This document shows, piece after piece, positions 52,823-62,043 of a stretch of 64,000 nucleotides of DNA. The notes beneath the pieces are model-generated. The model was not told the origin of the DNA and made no database searches. It was given only the letters and a program-made list of their open reading frames with translations. The position numbers and the translations under genes are program-made. Where the stretch lies: assembly GCA_013214355.1 (NCBI GenBank), contig JABSSL010000024.1:62001-126000 (forward strand). The letters are read 5' to 3'. Source of the DNA: Saprospiraceae bacterium. Its GTDB lineage: Bacteria > Bacteroidota > Bacteroidia > Chitinophagales > Saprospiraceae. Position 1 is the stretch's first letter, and the number at the start of each line of letters is the position of its first letter.

Positions 52823-54568
52823 ATGAAGCCAACTTCAACCCTTCTTTTCCTATTATGCTCTTTTTTTTGGGCTAGTTCACAAGACATGGTACTTCCGCTT
52901 TATCCCGAAGGTATCCCCTGTGCTAGTGAAAACCAGCAAAAAACAAGAGAAGTCAATAATGGTAGCGAACGCAGAATAAGTGCCGTCCAGGAACCGGAAA
53001 TAGCCGTTTACCTACCGGCTAAGTCCAATGCGAATGGAACGGGAGTAGTGATCTGTCCTGGTGGAGGCTATTGGGTGCTAGCATGGGACTGGGAAGGCAG
53101 TTGGATGGCGAAATGGCTCAATGAAATGGGTATCGCTGCCTTTGTCTTAAAATACAGACTTCCTGGATGGGAATCAGATGAATGTAATGACAAGGTAGCC
53201 CTGATGGATGCACAGCGAGCTATGCGCTTAGTCCGGAGCAAAGCTGTTGATTGGAGATTGGACCCTGATCGAATTGGAATCATGGGTTTCTCAGCAGGTG
53301 GCCATTTAGCTTCGTCTTTATCTACTCACTTTGACCGAGGAATCGAAAATGCTCAGCTCCCTATCGACGGCTTCTCTTCACGTCCAGATTTCTCCATCCT
53401 AATGTATCCAGTCATTTCCATGGATACCACGATCGCTCACAGGGGCTCTAGAAGGAACATTATTGGAGATACGCCCAGTGCCGAGATGGAAGAATACTAT
53501 TCTAACGAAAAGCAGATCACCGCAGAAACACCGCCTGCCTTACTGATCCACGCAGATAATGACAAAGGTGTTATCCCCGAAAACAGCATTGTCTACTATC
53601 AAGGTCTACGAAAACACGGAATTCCGGCAGCCTTACACATCTTCGAATCTGGTGGTCATGGTTTTTCTTTTGGAAAAGGGTTGGGTGATGTCGAAGGTTG
53701 GCCTAGAGTAGCGAAGGAATGGCTAGCGGGCAGAGGCTTGCTGAAGAAAAAGCTTCGAGCCTTAATTGTGGACGGCCAAAACAACCACAAAAACTGGCCT
53801 GAAACCACTCCCATTCTACAACAACAATTGGAAGAGACAAACCTATTTGTTGTGGATATCGCTACCTCCCCCGCTAAAGGAGAACCGATGACTAACTTCC
53901 GTCCCCCCTTTCACGCCTATGATGTGGTAATATCCAACTATAATGGAGATGCCTGGCCAGCAGAAACACAGCAGGACTTTGAACGCTATGTACACGGCGG
54001 GGGTGGCTTCATCTCTGTTCACGCCGCCGACAACGCTTTCTCTAATTGGGAAGCCTATAATGAGATAATCGGCCTTGGCGGTTGGGAGGGACGAAATGAG
54101 AAAAATGGCCCCTATGTCTATATCAATGATAAAAATGAGGTAATCAGAGATGATTCGCCTGGCAGAGGAGGCAATCATGGTAAACGTCACGAATTCATCA
54201 TTCAAGCGCGGGACAGCACCCACGCCATCATGAAAGGTCTTCCTACCCGATGGCTCCATGTCGAAGATGAATTGTATGACATGATGCGGGGCCCAGCCAA
54301 AAACATGCATATCCTGGCTACAGCTTATGGCGATCCAGCACAAGGTGGACAAGACAGACATGAGCCCATGTTGATGACCATCCACTATGGCTTAGGTCGA
54401 GTCTTTCATACCACACTAGGTCACAGCAATGAGTCACAATTGTGCCTAGGCTTCAAAACCACCTTCCAGCGTGCCGCTGAATGGGTCGCTACCGGCCAAG
54501 TAACACAGAAAGTACCGGATCAATTTCCTACAGAAACGCAAAGTATCCTTTCTAATCCCCCTAAATAA
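52823..54568 (+). CDS. Alpha/beta hydrolase fused to a ThuA-like domain
   Basis: A 581-residue exported two-domain protein (signal residues 1-19). Residues 55-307 are a BD-FAE/xylan-esterase-like alpha/beta hydrolase with G-F-S157-A-G-G, Asp in HADNDKG (D247) and His in ESGGHGFS (H279). Residues 311-560 are a ThuA-like (trehalose-utilisation) domain: [66 protein letters not shown]. The two halves are normally separate proteins. The combination suggests a deacetylating and sugar-processing function on one glycan. It is 119 nt after the DUF1501 gene. Confidence 0.87.
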   Translation: MKPTSTLLFLLCSFFWASSQDMVLPLYPEGIPCASENQQKTREVNNGSERRISAVQEPEIAVYLPAKSNANGTGVVICPGGGYWVLAWDWEGSWMAKWLNEMGIAAFVLKYRLPGWESDECNDKVALMDAQRAMRLVRSKAVDWRLDPDRIGIMGFSAGGHLASSLSTHFDRGIENAQLPIDGFSSRPDFSILMYPVISMDTTIAHRGSRRNIIGDTPSAEMEEYYSNEKQITAETPPALLIHADNDKGVIPENSIVYYQGLRKHGIPAALHIFESGGHGFSFGKGLGDVEGWPRVAKEWLAGRGLLKKKLRALIVDGQNNHKNWPETTPILQQQLEETNLFVVDIATSPAKGEPMTNFRPPFHAYDVVISNYNGDAWPAETQQDFERYVHGGGGFISVHAADNAFSNWEAYNEIIGLGGWEGRNEKNGPYVYINDKNEVIRDDSPGRGGNHGKRHEFIIQARDSTHAIMKGLPTRWLHVEDELYDMMRGPAKNMHILATAYGDPAQGGQDRHEPMLMTIHYGLGRVFHTTLGHSNESQLCLGFKTTFQRAAEWVATGQVTQKVPDQFPTETQSILSNPPK

Positions 54569-54575
54569 TACCCTG

Positions 54576-54678
54576 CTTCGACAAAGCTTGTGGACAATCA
54601 TAGCAGGAGATGAATAAGCGCTTGTAGCTAGCGTTGAATTTCATTTTTAAATGTCTTCAAACACAAGCTTTGTCGAAG
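54576..54678. repeat. Perfect 17-bp inverted repeats bounding a 103-nt unit
   Basis: CTTCGACAAAGCTTGTG (54576-54592) and its exact complement (54662-54678) enclose 69 nt without a gene. AATAATA occurs on both outer sides a few bases away. It could be a terminator-like stem or a miniature transposon-like element. Confidence 0.6.
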
Positions 54679-54702
54679 AACCAATAATATAAGCCTCTTT
54701 TC

Positions 54703-55605
54703 ATGAATAAGCCATCCACAATTAATCGACGTTCCTTCAATCAATTGTTAGCCGCGGGAGCCTTATTGTCTCCGCTTTACGGATTTACTGCCCCACCTGC
54801 CAAGCTAGGTAGCAACATGAAAATGGGATTGGTCACCTATCTCTGGGGCAAGGACTGGGATCTTCCTACCTTGATTGAGAACTGCACTAAAGCTAAGACC
54901 TTCGGCGTAGAGCTACGAATCGAACACGCTCATGCCGTCACGCTGGACTTATCTCAAAACGAACGGCTAGAAGTGAAAAAGCGCTTCGCAGATAGCCGAG
55001 TTACCTGCCTGGGTATGGGAACCAATCAAGCTTACCACTATGCAGACAGTTCCCGACTACAGCAGGAGATCGAAGGGACCAAGGCTTACATCAAGCTGAG
55101 TCATGACATCGGAGGTACAGGCGTCAAAGTTAAACCCAATGCCTTTCCCAAAGGTGTATCCAAGGAAAAAACCATCGAGCAGATTGGTCTGGCCCTAAAT
55201 GAAGTAGGCAAATTCGGGGCCGATTATGGCCAGGTCATTCGAGTCGAGGTACATGGCCGTGGCACCCAAGAACTGCCCAACATGAAAGCCATCATGGATA
55301 TAGCTGATCATCCTAATGTCAAGGTATGCTGGAATTGCAACGATCAAGATCTGATCGGTGAAGGTTTGGAGCACAATTTCAATCTGGTCAAGGATCGCTT
55401 TGGAGACACGGTACATATCCGGGAAGTCAACGTTGGAGAATATCCCTATCCCGCCCTTGCCAAGCTCTTTACGGCCATCGACTATGATGGCTGGATTCTC
55501 CTGGAATGTCGGACCAACCCTGAAGATAAGCTTGCCGCCATGAAAGAGCATCGAAAGCTGTGGAACAAAATGGTAAAACAGGCTCGCCGGGAGATCAAGG
55601 TTTAG
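54703..55605 (+). CDS. Exported sugar phosphate isomerase/epimerase-like TIM barrel
   Basis: A 300-residue TIM-barrel protein with a Tat-type signal (N-R-R-S-F-N, residues 8-13, then QLLAAGALLSPLYGF), hence periplasmic. The xylose-isomerase-like core shows GMGTNQAYHYADS, GGTGVKVKPNAFPKG, VIRVEVHGRGTQ, VCWNCNDQDL and DGWILLECRT, with the usual acidic and histidine metal ligands. It lies after the esterase-ThuA gene, both exported, and may process the sugar those enzymes release. Confidence 0.82.
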   Translation: MNKPSTINRRSFNQLLAAGALLSPLYGFTAPPAKLGSNMKMGLVTYLWGKDWDLPTLIENCTKAKTFGVELRIEHAHAVTLDLSQNERLEVKKRFADSRVTCLGMGTNQAYHYADSSRLQQEIEGTKAYIKLSHDIGGTGVKVKPNAFPKGVSKEKTIEQIGLALNEVGKFGADYGQVIRVEVHGRGTQELPNMKAIMDIADHPNVKVCWNCNDQDLIGEGLEHNFNLVKDRFGDTVHIREVNVGEYPYPALAKLFTAIDYDGWILLECRTNPEDKLAAMKEHRKLWNKMVKQARREIKV

Positions 55606-55653
55606 TAGAGTTAATCAGCCCGGCGATTGTGGCCCTTCGGTTGCCTATTCCCC

Positions 55654-56877
55654 TTATTTCTTAAGATCCTCTAACTTCTGTTTAGAAGGGCCATCAGGGT
55701 TCAAATCAAATGCTTTTTGAAAAGATTTCTTGGCATTCTCCAGGTCTTCGACTGCCATATAGTAATCGCCCAACGAATCATGGGTATTGAAACTATCGGG
55801 ATAGTTCTTGGTATTCATCTCAAAAAGCTGTTTGGCTTTCGACAGCATTTGCATCTCCAGCATATTATATCCCATCTGATTTACCATTGATTCGTCCGGC
55901 AAGATGGTCATACCCATTTCCTTTGAAACCACTTTGTAGTGCTTCTGCATTTTAGCCGCAACGCCAACAGATGGATCCATGAAATCCTGAGGACCAATAA
56001 CGAGTTTGTAAAAATCAAAAAAGAAGCGCACGGCATCATATTCCGTAATTAGGGGAACAGAGCCATGATCATCATTTTCGTAGTATTTACCTGCATACTT
56101 AATCTCATCCCCTTTGGAAGCCAATAGGTGATCATGCAACTCCATCAGGGCACGAAAATGACCTGTCAACAATCCCTTGTCCTCCAAGGCGGCCTCCACC
56201 GTCATGCCTTCCTCTAAGGTATTCGCGATTCCCAGATAGAGCATCTTGCCTTGGTGGGCACTTGTCCACTCCGACGCTTTAATCTCTTTCAACAGGCTTT
56301 CCTGACTCCACCACATGGAAGGGTCAATAGAAATAAAGGCATCAAAAAGATCAGGCTGGTGCTTAAAGGCATGCATCGCCAATAATCCCCCAAATGAATG
56401 GCCAATTAGCATTTCAAAAGAATTAACGGGATAATTCGCTTCTACATAAGGCTTTAATTCTTCCTTGATAAAGCGTAGAAAATTGTCTCCACCCCCGGAA
56501 GCTTCAACCATTCCTGGAGCCACAAATGGATGACTACTATCCCCCTTGCTAGGTGTAAGATCCCGTGTTCGGTTCGTATTCTCGATCCCCACGATAATCA
56601 TGTCAGGGCAAATTGAATTAGCGCTTAGACTTTGGATCATAGTTGCCACAGACGGAAAATGAGCCTCCCCATCCAGCAGATATACCACTGGATAAGTCTT
56701 TTTCGCGAAGAGGTCATCCCCCTGATGAGGGATATGTATCCAAATCGTTCGAGCTTCTTTCAACACCTTGGAGTAGATACTATCCTTATGCCCAATTACA
56801 ACTTGATTAGCAGGGGATTGAGCAATGGTCAGATGGGAAAATCCACTAAGGATTAGCAGCAAGAGTATATTCTTCAT
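55654..56877 (-). CDS. Exported alpha/beta esterase (Fes/IroE-like) with TPR tail
   Basis: A 407-residue protein with a Sec signal ending near TIAQS. Residues 40-270 are an esterase-D-type hydrolase: RTIWIHIPHQ, YPVVYLLDGEAHF, the nucleophile in LIGHSFGGLLAMHA and FISIDPSMWWS. The His is probably in YENDDHGSVPL. Residues 330-405 are a TPR-like tail (YNMLEMQMLSKAKQLFEMNTKNYPDSFNTHDSLGDYYM). Similar proteins hydrolyse siderophore or feruloyl esters; the substrate here is unknown. Confidence 0.85.
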   Translation of the reverse strand: MKNILLLLILSGFSHLTIAQSPANQVVIGHKDSIYSKVLKEARTIWIHIPHQGDDLFAKKTYPVVYLLDGEAHFPSVATMIQSLSANSICPDMIIVGIENTNRTRDLTPSKGDSSHPFVAPGMVEASGGGDNFLRFIKEELKPYVEANYPVNSFEMLIGHSFGGLLAMHAFKHQPDLFDAFISIDPSMWWSQESLLKEIKASEWTSAHQGKMLYLGIANTLEEGMTVEAALEDKGLLTGHFRALMELHDHLLASKGDEIKYAGKYYENDDHGSVPLITEYDAVRFFFDFYKLVIGPQDFMDPSVGVAAKMQKHYKVVSKEMGMTILPDESMVNQMGYNMLEMQMLSKAKQLFEMNTKNYPDSFNTHDSLGDYYMAVEDLENAKKSFQKAFDLNPDGPSKQKLEDLKK

Positions 56878-57045
56878 GTCTTCGATTTAGTGTCAAATTT
56901 CTCGATAATGTACATAATTAAAGTCACAAGGAAGGGAATGACAAAAAGCATTGATCGAACGGTCTTATCAGTGATCCTGCGGCAAATCTGCGTTTTGTGT
57001 TATACTATCCGCATTTTGTCTGTTTCCTGCGGTAAGAATAGCACA

Positions 57046-57053
57046 TACCTTTG
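57046..57053 (+). promoter_or_regulatory. Bacteroidota -7 box (TACCTTTG) for the SDR gene
   Basis: Exact TAnnTTTG match 60 nt before the start codon at 57114; the -33 element is weak. Confidence 0.45.
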
Positions 57054-57113
57054 TTTATGTAATCCGGGTAGAGGCAACAATACTCAATTAAACAACCAAA
57101 AAAGATAGCAAGC

Positions 57114-57896
57114 ATGAAAAAGATAGCATTAATCACAGGTGCAAGTAGCGGAATTGGCAAAGAATTAGCGCGTATCCACGCGGAGCAAGGAGGAGATTTG
57201 GTCATTGTAGCCAGAAGTGCAGGCAAGCTGAATAAGCTCAAGGAGGACTTGGAGAGCAATACTGCTGCTAAGGTCACCGTCATCGTAAAAGATCTCACGC
57301 TTCCAAATGCTTCACAAGAAGTGTATGAAGAGGTTAAGAATGCAGGAATTGAAGTAGATTATTTGATCAATAATGCAGGCTTCGGCGGACAAGGGAAGTT
57401 CCACGAAAGAGCCTGGGAAGAAGACTTGGCTATGATCAACTTAAATATCGTGGCCTTAACCGCCCTAACGCGATTCTTCTTGCCTGATTTTGTAAAACGT
57501 AATAGCGGAAAGATCTTGAACGTTTCTTCTACGGCCAGCTTATTGCCTGGTCCTTTGCAGGCGGTTTACTATGCTACAAAAGCCTATGTAACTTCCTTTA
57601 GCAATGCTATTGATGAAGAACTATACGATAAAAACATTAGCGTGACGGCACTGCTTCCAGGTGCCACAGAAACCGAGTTTGCTAAGGTGTCAGGGATGGA
57701 TAAAACAGACTTATTCAATAATACTTTCAGTGCTCGGGAGGTAGCGCAGGCAGGATATGACGGCATGATCGAAGGTAAATTGAATGTGTTGGCGGGTGTG
57801 ACTTTTGCACAGAAACTGATGATGAGATCTATCCCGTTCACACCGAAGAAAATGCTGCTTACCCAAATTAGAAAGATGCAGGAGGTTTCTGCTTAA
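57114..57896 (+). CDS. SDR-family oxidoreductase (DltE-like)
   Basis: A 260-residue short-chain dehydrogenase with cofactor motif ALITGASSGIGKELA, NNAGF, catalytic Ser in LNVSSTAS and Tyr/Lys in VYYATKAYV. VTALLPGATETEF follows, typical of the DltE/YqjQ-like branch. Substrate unknown. It is a single gene with its own promoter and terminator. Confidence 0.87.
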   Translation: MKKIALITGASSGIGKELARIHAEQGGDLVIVARSAGKLNKLKEDLESNTAAKVTVIVKDLTLPNASQEVYEEVKNAGIEVDYLINNAGFGGQGKFHERAWEEDLAMINLNIVALTALTRFFLPDFVKRNSGKILNVSSTASLLPGPLQAVYYATKAYVTSFSNAIDEELYDKNISVTALLPGATETEFAKVSGMDKTDLFNNTFSAREVAQAGYDGMIEGKLNVLAGVTFAQKLMMRSIPFTPKKMLLTQIRKMQEVSA

Positions 57897-57921
57897 GCGC
57901 ACAACGTAACAAATTCGCTGA

Positions 57922-57966
57922 ACCTTTGGCCTTTGAGCGTGTGGGGCCAAAGGTCAGTGTTTTTCC
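57922..57966 (+). terminator. Terminator between SDR and TPR genes
   Basis: ACCTTTGGCC (57922-57931) pairs perfectly with GGCCAAAGGT (57945-57954), followed by GTGTTTTT. It serves the SDR gene and overlaps the stop of the convergent TPR gene. Confidence 0.75.
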
Positions 57967-59135
57967 AATTTCTTCAACATTAGATCCCGTTGGTAAATGG
58001 CATTGCTATCCTCCGAGTCTAGTTTCAGGACCTCTTCATAGGCAGCCAAAGCAAGATCCCATTTACCTGTAAACCGATATAGGTTTCCCAAATTGTAGTG
58101 AGGATCGATATAGGTGGGCAACAATTCGATAGCTTTCTCCAGCGCAGGTTTGGCACCGAGGTAATCTTTTAAGTATAAGAGTGCAGATCCTAGGTTATTA
58201 TAAGCCACTGCAGAAGTAGGATTGATCCGAATGGCATCCAGGCAGGCGTCTCGAGCAGCTTCGTATTGCCCAAAGTCCTCTAACAAAGAACTAAGATTCG
58301 TATACGTTAACTCATAACTAGGATCAAGCTCAAGAGCAGCCATGTAAGCTTCTTTGGCTTCCTCCAAAAGATCCATCTCATGGTAAATAAAGCCTTTCGT
58401 AACCAAATATCCCACGTATTTCGGTTCAATCGCAATCGCATGGTTAATATCGGCGATCGCCGCCTCATCATCCCCAAGGGCAAGTCTAATTTTGGCGCGC
58501 AAAGCATAACTAGTGCCAAAAGTAGGATTCTCCTCTACATCCGCATGCATCAACAACAAGGCTTCAGCAGCTCTGTCTAACTTATAGAGAGTAAAGGCTT
58601 TGTGGAAGTTATAGTCATGCAAAGTTTCCGCCTTTGGCAGTACAAAATCAAAATCGGCTAAGGCTGCGCCATAATTTCCCAATGCCTTGTGTACCAAGCC
58701 CCTTTGAAAATGGGCACGATGGTGCAAGGGATCAAAAACGATAGCTTGGTCATAGGCCTCTAGCGCCTCATCCCACCGCTTTAGATCTTCCAATGAACAG
58801 CCTTTGAGGTAATGTGCCTCCGCACTAGCCGGGTTCAGACTGATCGACCGTTCAAAATCCTCAAGACCATCTTCAAAGCGATCTAGTTGGCAGAAACAGA
58901 CACCTCTCATCTCAAAGTAAGTAGAGTTAGCTGGATCAGCTTCTATGGCCTGATTAAAAGCTTCTAAAGCTTTTTCATGTTGCTTCTCACCACTTAGAAA
59001 TAAGCCTTTCCAGTACCAACTTTCCGCGTGATAAGGGATTTGCTCCAAGGCCTGCTCTAAGGCCTGAAGCGCCTTCTTGGCTTGACCATTGGCATAAAAA
59101 TCGCGAGCATTTTCGATCAGTTGATCCACTATCAT
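57954..59135 (-). CDS. Tetratricopeptide repeat protein
   Basis: A 393-residue soluble protein made almost wholly of about eleven 34-residue TPRs, e.g. AESWYWKGLFLSGEKQHEKALEAFNQAIEADP and VAYNNLGSALLYLKDYLGAKPALEKAIELLP. No signal peptide or other domain. Presumably a protein-protein scaffold; partners unknown. Confidence 0.9.
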   Translation of the reverse strand: MIVDQLIENARDFYANGQAKKALQALEQALEQIPYHAESWYWKGLFLSGEKQHEKALEAFNQAIEADPANSTYFEMRGVCFCQLDRFEDGLEDFERSISLNPASAEAHYLKGCSLEDLKRWDEALEAYDQAIVFDPLHHRAHFQRGLVHKALGNYGAALADFDFVLPKAETLHDYNFHKAFTLYKLDRAAEALLLMHADVEENPTFGTSYALRAKIRLALGDDEAAIADINHAIAIEPKYVGYLVTKGFIYHEMDLLEEAKEAYMAALELDPSYELTYTNLSSLLEDFGQYEAARDACLDAIRINPTSAVAYNNLGSALLYLKDYLGAKPALEKAIELLPTYIDPHYNLGNLYRFTGKWDLALAAYEEVLKLDSEDSNAIYQRDLMLKKLEKH

Positions 59136-59156
59136 AGCTACCTTTTGCTAATTGCT

Positions 59157-59279
59157 TTACATACTACCAGGTGTAACATTGGGGAAGATATGAATTCGGA
59201 TACTATTTCCTACTCGATCTCCAGTTACTGCTACATTTAACCGTCCAAAACGAAAATAAATTCCATCTGATCGGTACAT
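59157..59279 (-). CDS. Possible 40-residue small ORF
   Basis: ATG at 59279 to TAA at 59157; the product begins MYRSDGIYFRFGRLNVAV and ends FPNVTPGSM. The composition looks protein-like, with alternating hydrophobic residues, and it sits 21 nt before the TPR gene on the same strand. I recognise no family; it may be a remnant or chance. Confidence 0.25.
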   Translation of the reverse strand: MYRSDGIYFRFGRLNVAVTGDRVGNSIRIHIFPNVTPGSM

Positions 59280-59319
59280 AAGCAAAAATGCATCCACTAT
59301 AGTGTGATCAGTTCGCCAT

Positions 59320-59769
59320 CTAGAAATTTCGAATCAATAATACGCCCCCAATGATTAAAGCTATCCCTAGCAGTCGCTGCCAATTGATAGCATGGACCGT
59401 CATTCCCAACCATCCATAATGATCCAGCAGTAAAGAAAAAGTCAACTGTCCCGCGACGACTAAGCCAAAGGTTAATGCCGCTCCGATCTTTGGCACCAGA
59501 ATTATTACAGCTGCCACGTAAAATGCGCCTAAAAGTCCCGCCGTCCAGACAGACCAGTGTACCGTACCGGCCGCTGAGATCTGACTGAGGTCCACTTTGG
59601 TAGCTAAGCTATAGATTAACAAACCAATGGAACCAATAACGAAAGAAATTAGGGCTGCGTAAACGGGATCACCTACGGCCTTTCCCATCTTTGCATTCAA
59701 CCCAGCCTGAATCGGTAATACGGCTCCAGAAACAACAGCTAGGGTTAATAATACATATATGCTTTTCAT
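59320..59769 (-). CDS. DMT-superfamily transporter (DUF606/YdcZ type), second copy
   Basis: A 149-residue membrane protein with five helices. I chose the ATG at 59769 (MKSIYVLLTLAVVSGAVLPIQAGLN), which gives the same length as the paralogue at 26830; an ATG at 59808 adds 13 residues. The ending INWQRLLGIALIIGGVLLIRNF is the family signature shared with the other copy. Substrate unknown. Confidence 0.8.
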   Translation of the reverse strand: MKSIYVLLTLAVVSGAVLPIQAGLNAKMGKAVGDPVYAALISFVIGSIGLLIYSLATKVDLSQISAAGTVHWSVWTAGLLGAFYVAAVIILVPKIGAALTFGLVVAGQLTFSLLLDHYGWLGMTVHAINWQRLLGIALIIGGVLLIRNF

Positions 59770-59843
59770 GATAATTTCTCTTTTTGTGGGCACCTGGTTT
59801 TTACTCACCGATCGGTCCCCTCTTCCGTTGAATTAGATGCACC

Positions 59844-59878
59844 TAGGGGGAAGTGCTCTTCAAGAGCACTTCCCCCTA
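59844..59878. terminator. 17-bp perfect hairpin, probable terminator
   Basis: TAGGGGGAAGTGCTCTT and its exact complement flank one central base. It lies 18 nt after the minus-strand hydrolase gene stop and upstream of the DMT gene. The T tract is poor, so it may be a processing or stabilising stem. Confidence 0.6.
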
Positions 59879-59896
59879 AGCAAGTTTTATAGTCGA

Positions 59897-60652
59897 TTAG
59901 TGGTTATTACCATCTTCTTTCATCCACTCGGTCATCGTCTTGATGTAATCAATACCTAGACCATAGGCACCACCATATTTCTTTGATACCTTGAGCACTG
60001 CTTCATACATATCTCCTCTGGCCCAGTCTCGGTGTACTTCGAGCAGGTATTGTAAAGAGGTAACTGGTTTTACACCTGCCTGCACCATTCTGGTAATGGC
60101 CATATCATGCGCCTCTTGAGAGATTCCGCCGGAGGCATCTGTAATGACATATACTTCGTACCCGTCTTCTAGTGCAGACAAGGCAGCGGTGAGGACACAC
60201 ACCTCTGTCCAAAGCCCTGCAATGACCAATTTCTTCTTATTGAAGTCTCCTACAGCTTTTACCACACGCTTGTCTTCCCAACAGTTCATTGTAGTTCTAT
60301 CTATATAAGACTTAGAATCTGGGAAATACTCTCTTATTTCTGGGAAAACAGGGCCGCTGAAAGACTTTTCTGCCACGGTCGTAATTACGGTAGCAATATC
60401 ATAGATCTTCGCAGTTCCGGAAATCAAGCCCGAATTGTTGCGCAATTCTTCAATAGGCTGGGACTCCACGGCAAAAGCCATTTGGCTCTCATGGTCGATC
60501 ATTAGTAGGACGTGATTGGTAGGGTTTAATAACTCCTTAGATGCGTTTGCTGGATCATTGTTAGGATTAGGATTGTATTGCTTCCATTGAGCCTGCACTG
60601 GTGCATTCATCAAAAACAAAACAGCAATTACACTCAACAAAAATTTCTTCAT
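59897..60652 (-). CDS. Exported isochorismatase-like hydrolase (YcaC type)
   Basis: A 251-residue cysteine hydrolase. The ATG at 60652 (MKKFLLSVIAVLFLMNAPVQAQ) gives a Sec signal; the frame also opens at 60679. The catalytic Asp is in VLLMIDHESQM, and the nucleophile Cys in LVIAGLWTEVCVLTAALSAL. YcaC-type enzymes are usually cytoplasmic, so an exported one is uncommon. Substrate probably a small amide; unknown. Confidence 0.82.
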   Translation of the reverse strand: MKKFLLSVIAVLFLMNAPVQAQWKQYNPNPNNDPANASKELLNPTNHVLLMIDHESQMAFAVESQPIEELRNNSGLISGTAKIYDIATVITTVAEKSFSGPVFPEIREYFPDSKSYIDRTTMNCWEDKRVVKAVGDFNKKKLVIAGLWTEVCVLTAALSALEDGYEVYVITDASGGISQEAHDMAITRMVQAGVKPVTSLQYLLEVHRDWARGDMYEAVLKVSKKYGGAYGLGIDYIKTMTEWMKEDGNNH

Positions 60653-60999
60653 GGCTATTTGATTTAAAACGATTGACATTATTTACCCACTGTTACACAA
60701 GCCATTAAGCTCCGCAACTTTGGGGTTTTGATCATTTATTATAGGAAGAGTTCAGGCATAGATGTCCAGCCCAAAGACTTAGCTAGTCAGTGGTATTTCT
60801 TTATTTTTTGCCTTTTATCTATCCTCTTTTTTGACTTGCTAGAGAGGTGAACCCTTTCGATTAATTACAATGCAAAGATCCAGGAAAAAACCAGGTGATG
60901 GGATATAAAAAAGGATGTCAGCTATGCAAAAATGGCGGAATAGGCATGATTTCTCATGAATAGTTAATAGTACCTAGCGCGAAACCTGGCCTTCTACCT
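60653..60999. other. 350-nt intergenic region
   Basis: AT-rich gap between two minus-strand genes. No ORF, tRNA or strong hairpin recognised, and no exact TAnnTTTG box on the minus strand. Confidence 0.4.
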
Positions 61000-61974
61000 T
61001 TAGAACTGCTCGAAATAGGCCTGCCATTGCTCCGGATCGTCAGTCAATAGCAAACTTAGCATCAGTAGTATTCGTGCTTTCTTGGGGCTGAGATCAGGAG
61101 CAAAAAGGACGGGAAAGTCATATTCCGGATAGCCAATAATTCGCCCCTCAGGCACCTGGGAGGCAATACAAATCGGCAAGCCTTTACCCGCCGCCCGCTT
61201 CAAGCCTTCAGTCATACCGGCGCTAATCCGCCCTCCAGCGAAGGAACCCACCACTAGTCCATCCAAGCCCTTGGAAGCAAAATAATCTATGATTCCAGGA
61301 TCGAAATCCGTGAAGTCCATTACCAATTCTACCTTGGGAAGTTGATCCAGTTTTTCTATCCTAAAGGGAGTGTTAGCGGTATGCGCATACAGAGTCTGCC
61401 GGTAGAATCGGATTTTATCGGGATCCACTACTCCTAAAAAACTACTTGAGGACTGAAAAGTGTCCACCCCGCGATTATGTGTTTTCCAAACTTCACGTGC
61501 CGCACTTATCCGTTCATTTAAGACGACCATCACACCACTGCCCACCGCCTCGGGAGCCAGTCCCACCCGAACAGCGTTGATTAGGTTAGCCGGGCCATCA
61601 GCAGAAATTTCGTTCGCGGAGCGCATGGCCCCTACTACGATCACGGGTTTGGGGCTACGGATCGTGAGATGTAAGAAGTAGGCCGTTTCCTCCAGTGTGT
61701 CCGTCCCATGAGTTATCACAACGGAATTTAAATCTTCATCCGTAGCAAGTAGCTGGTTGACCCGCTGAGAGAGTTGGAGCCACAGAGCAGGCGTCATCTT
61801 AGATGAACCAATCTTGCTGAACTCTTCCACTTGTATATCCGCGAGATTGCCCAGCTCAGGTAAAGCTCCTACTAAAGCTGGTCCATCGATCATCGGCTTG
61901 CCATTAACGCTGGCAATCGTACCCCCAGTAGTAATAATGAGAACTTTCGGTTTAGCAAAGGAGCTTTGAGTCAT
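61000..61974 (-). CDS. L-asparaginase
   Basis: A 324-residue amidohydrolase converting asparagine to aspartate and ammonia. Both threonine motifs are present: LIITTGGTIAS (T19 region) and VITHGTDTLEETAYF with the Thr-Asp pair. The Lys of the second triad may be replaced, since VVGAMRSANEISADG reads R where many type II enzymes have R or K-x2. No signal peptide, so a cytoplasmic enzyme is likely. A matching promoter is directly upstream. Confidence 0.9.
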   Translation of the reverse strand: MTQSSFAKPKVLIITTGGTIASVNGKPMIDGPALVGALPELGNLADIQVEEFSKIGSSKMTPALWLQLSQRVNQLLATDEDLNSVVITHGTDTLEETAYFLHLTIRSPKPVIVVGAMRSANEISADGPANLINAVRVGLAPEAVGSGVMVVLNERISAAREVWKTHNRGVDTFQSSSSFLGVVDPDKIRFYRQTLYAHTANTPFRIEKLDQLPKVELVMDFTDFDPGIIDYFASKGLDGLVVGSFAGGRISAGMTEGLKRAAGKGLPICIASQVPEGRIIGYPEYDFPVLFAPDLSPKKARILLMLSLLLTDDPEQWQAYFEQF

Positions 61975-61990
61975 AGCAGAAGAATTTATC

Positions 61991-62019
61991 CAAATATAAA
62001 GGTACGGGAACTTTTCACA
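61991..62019 (-). promoter_or_regulatory. Promoter for the asparaginase gene
   Basis: On the minus strand TATATTTG (61998-61991) is an exact -7 box. TGTG about 17 nt upstream is a one-mismatch -33. The predicted leader is only about 10 nt. Confidence 0.5.
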
Positions 62020-62043
62020 GAAGGAGGAAGTTGTAAGAGTATC

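Noticed and set aside
59157-59279. Small ORF as a firmly called gene
   Set aside because: Too short and without family or promoter; kept only as a low-confidence feature.
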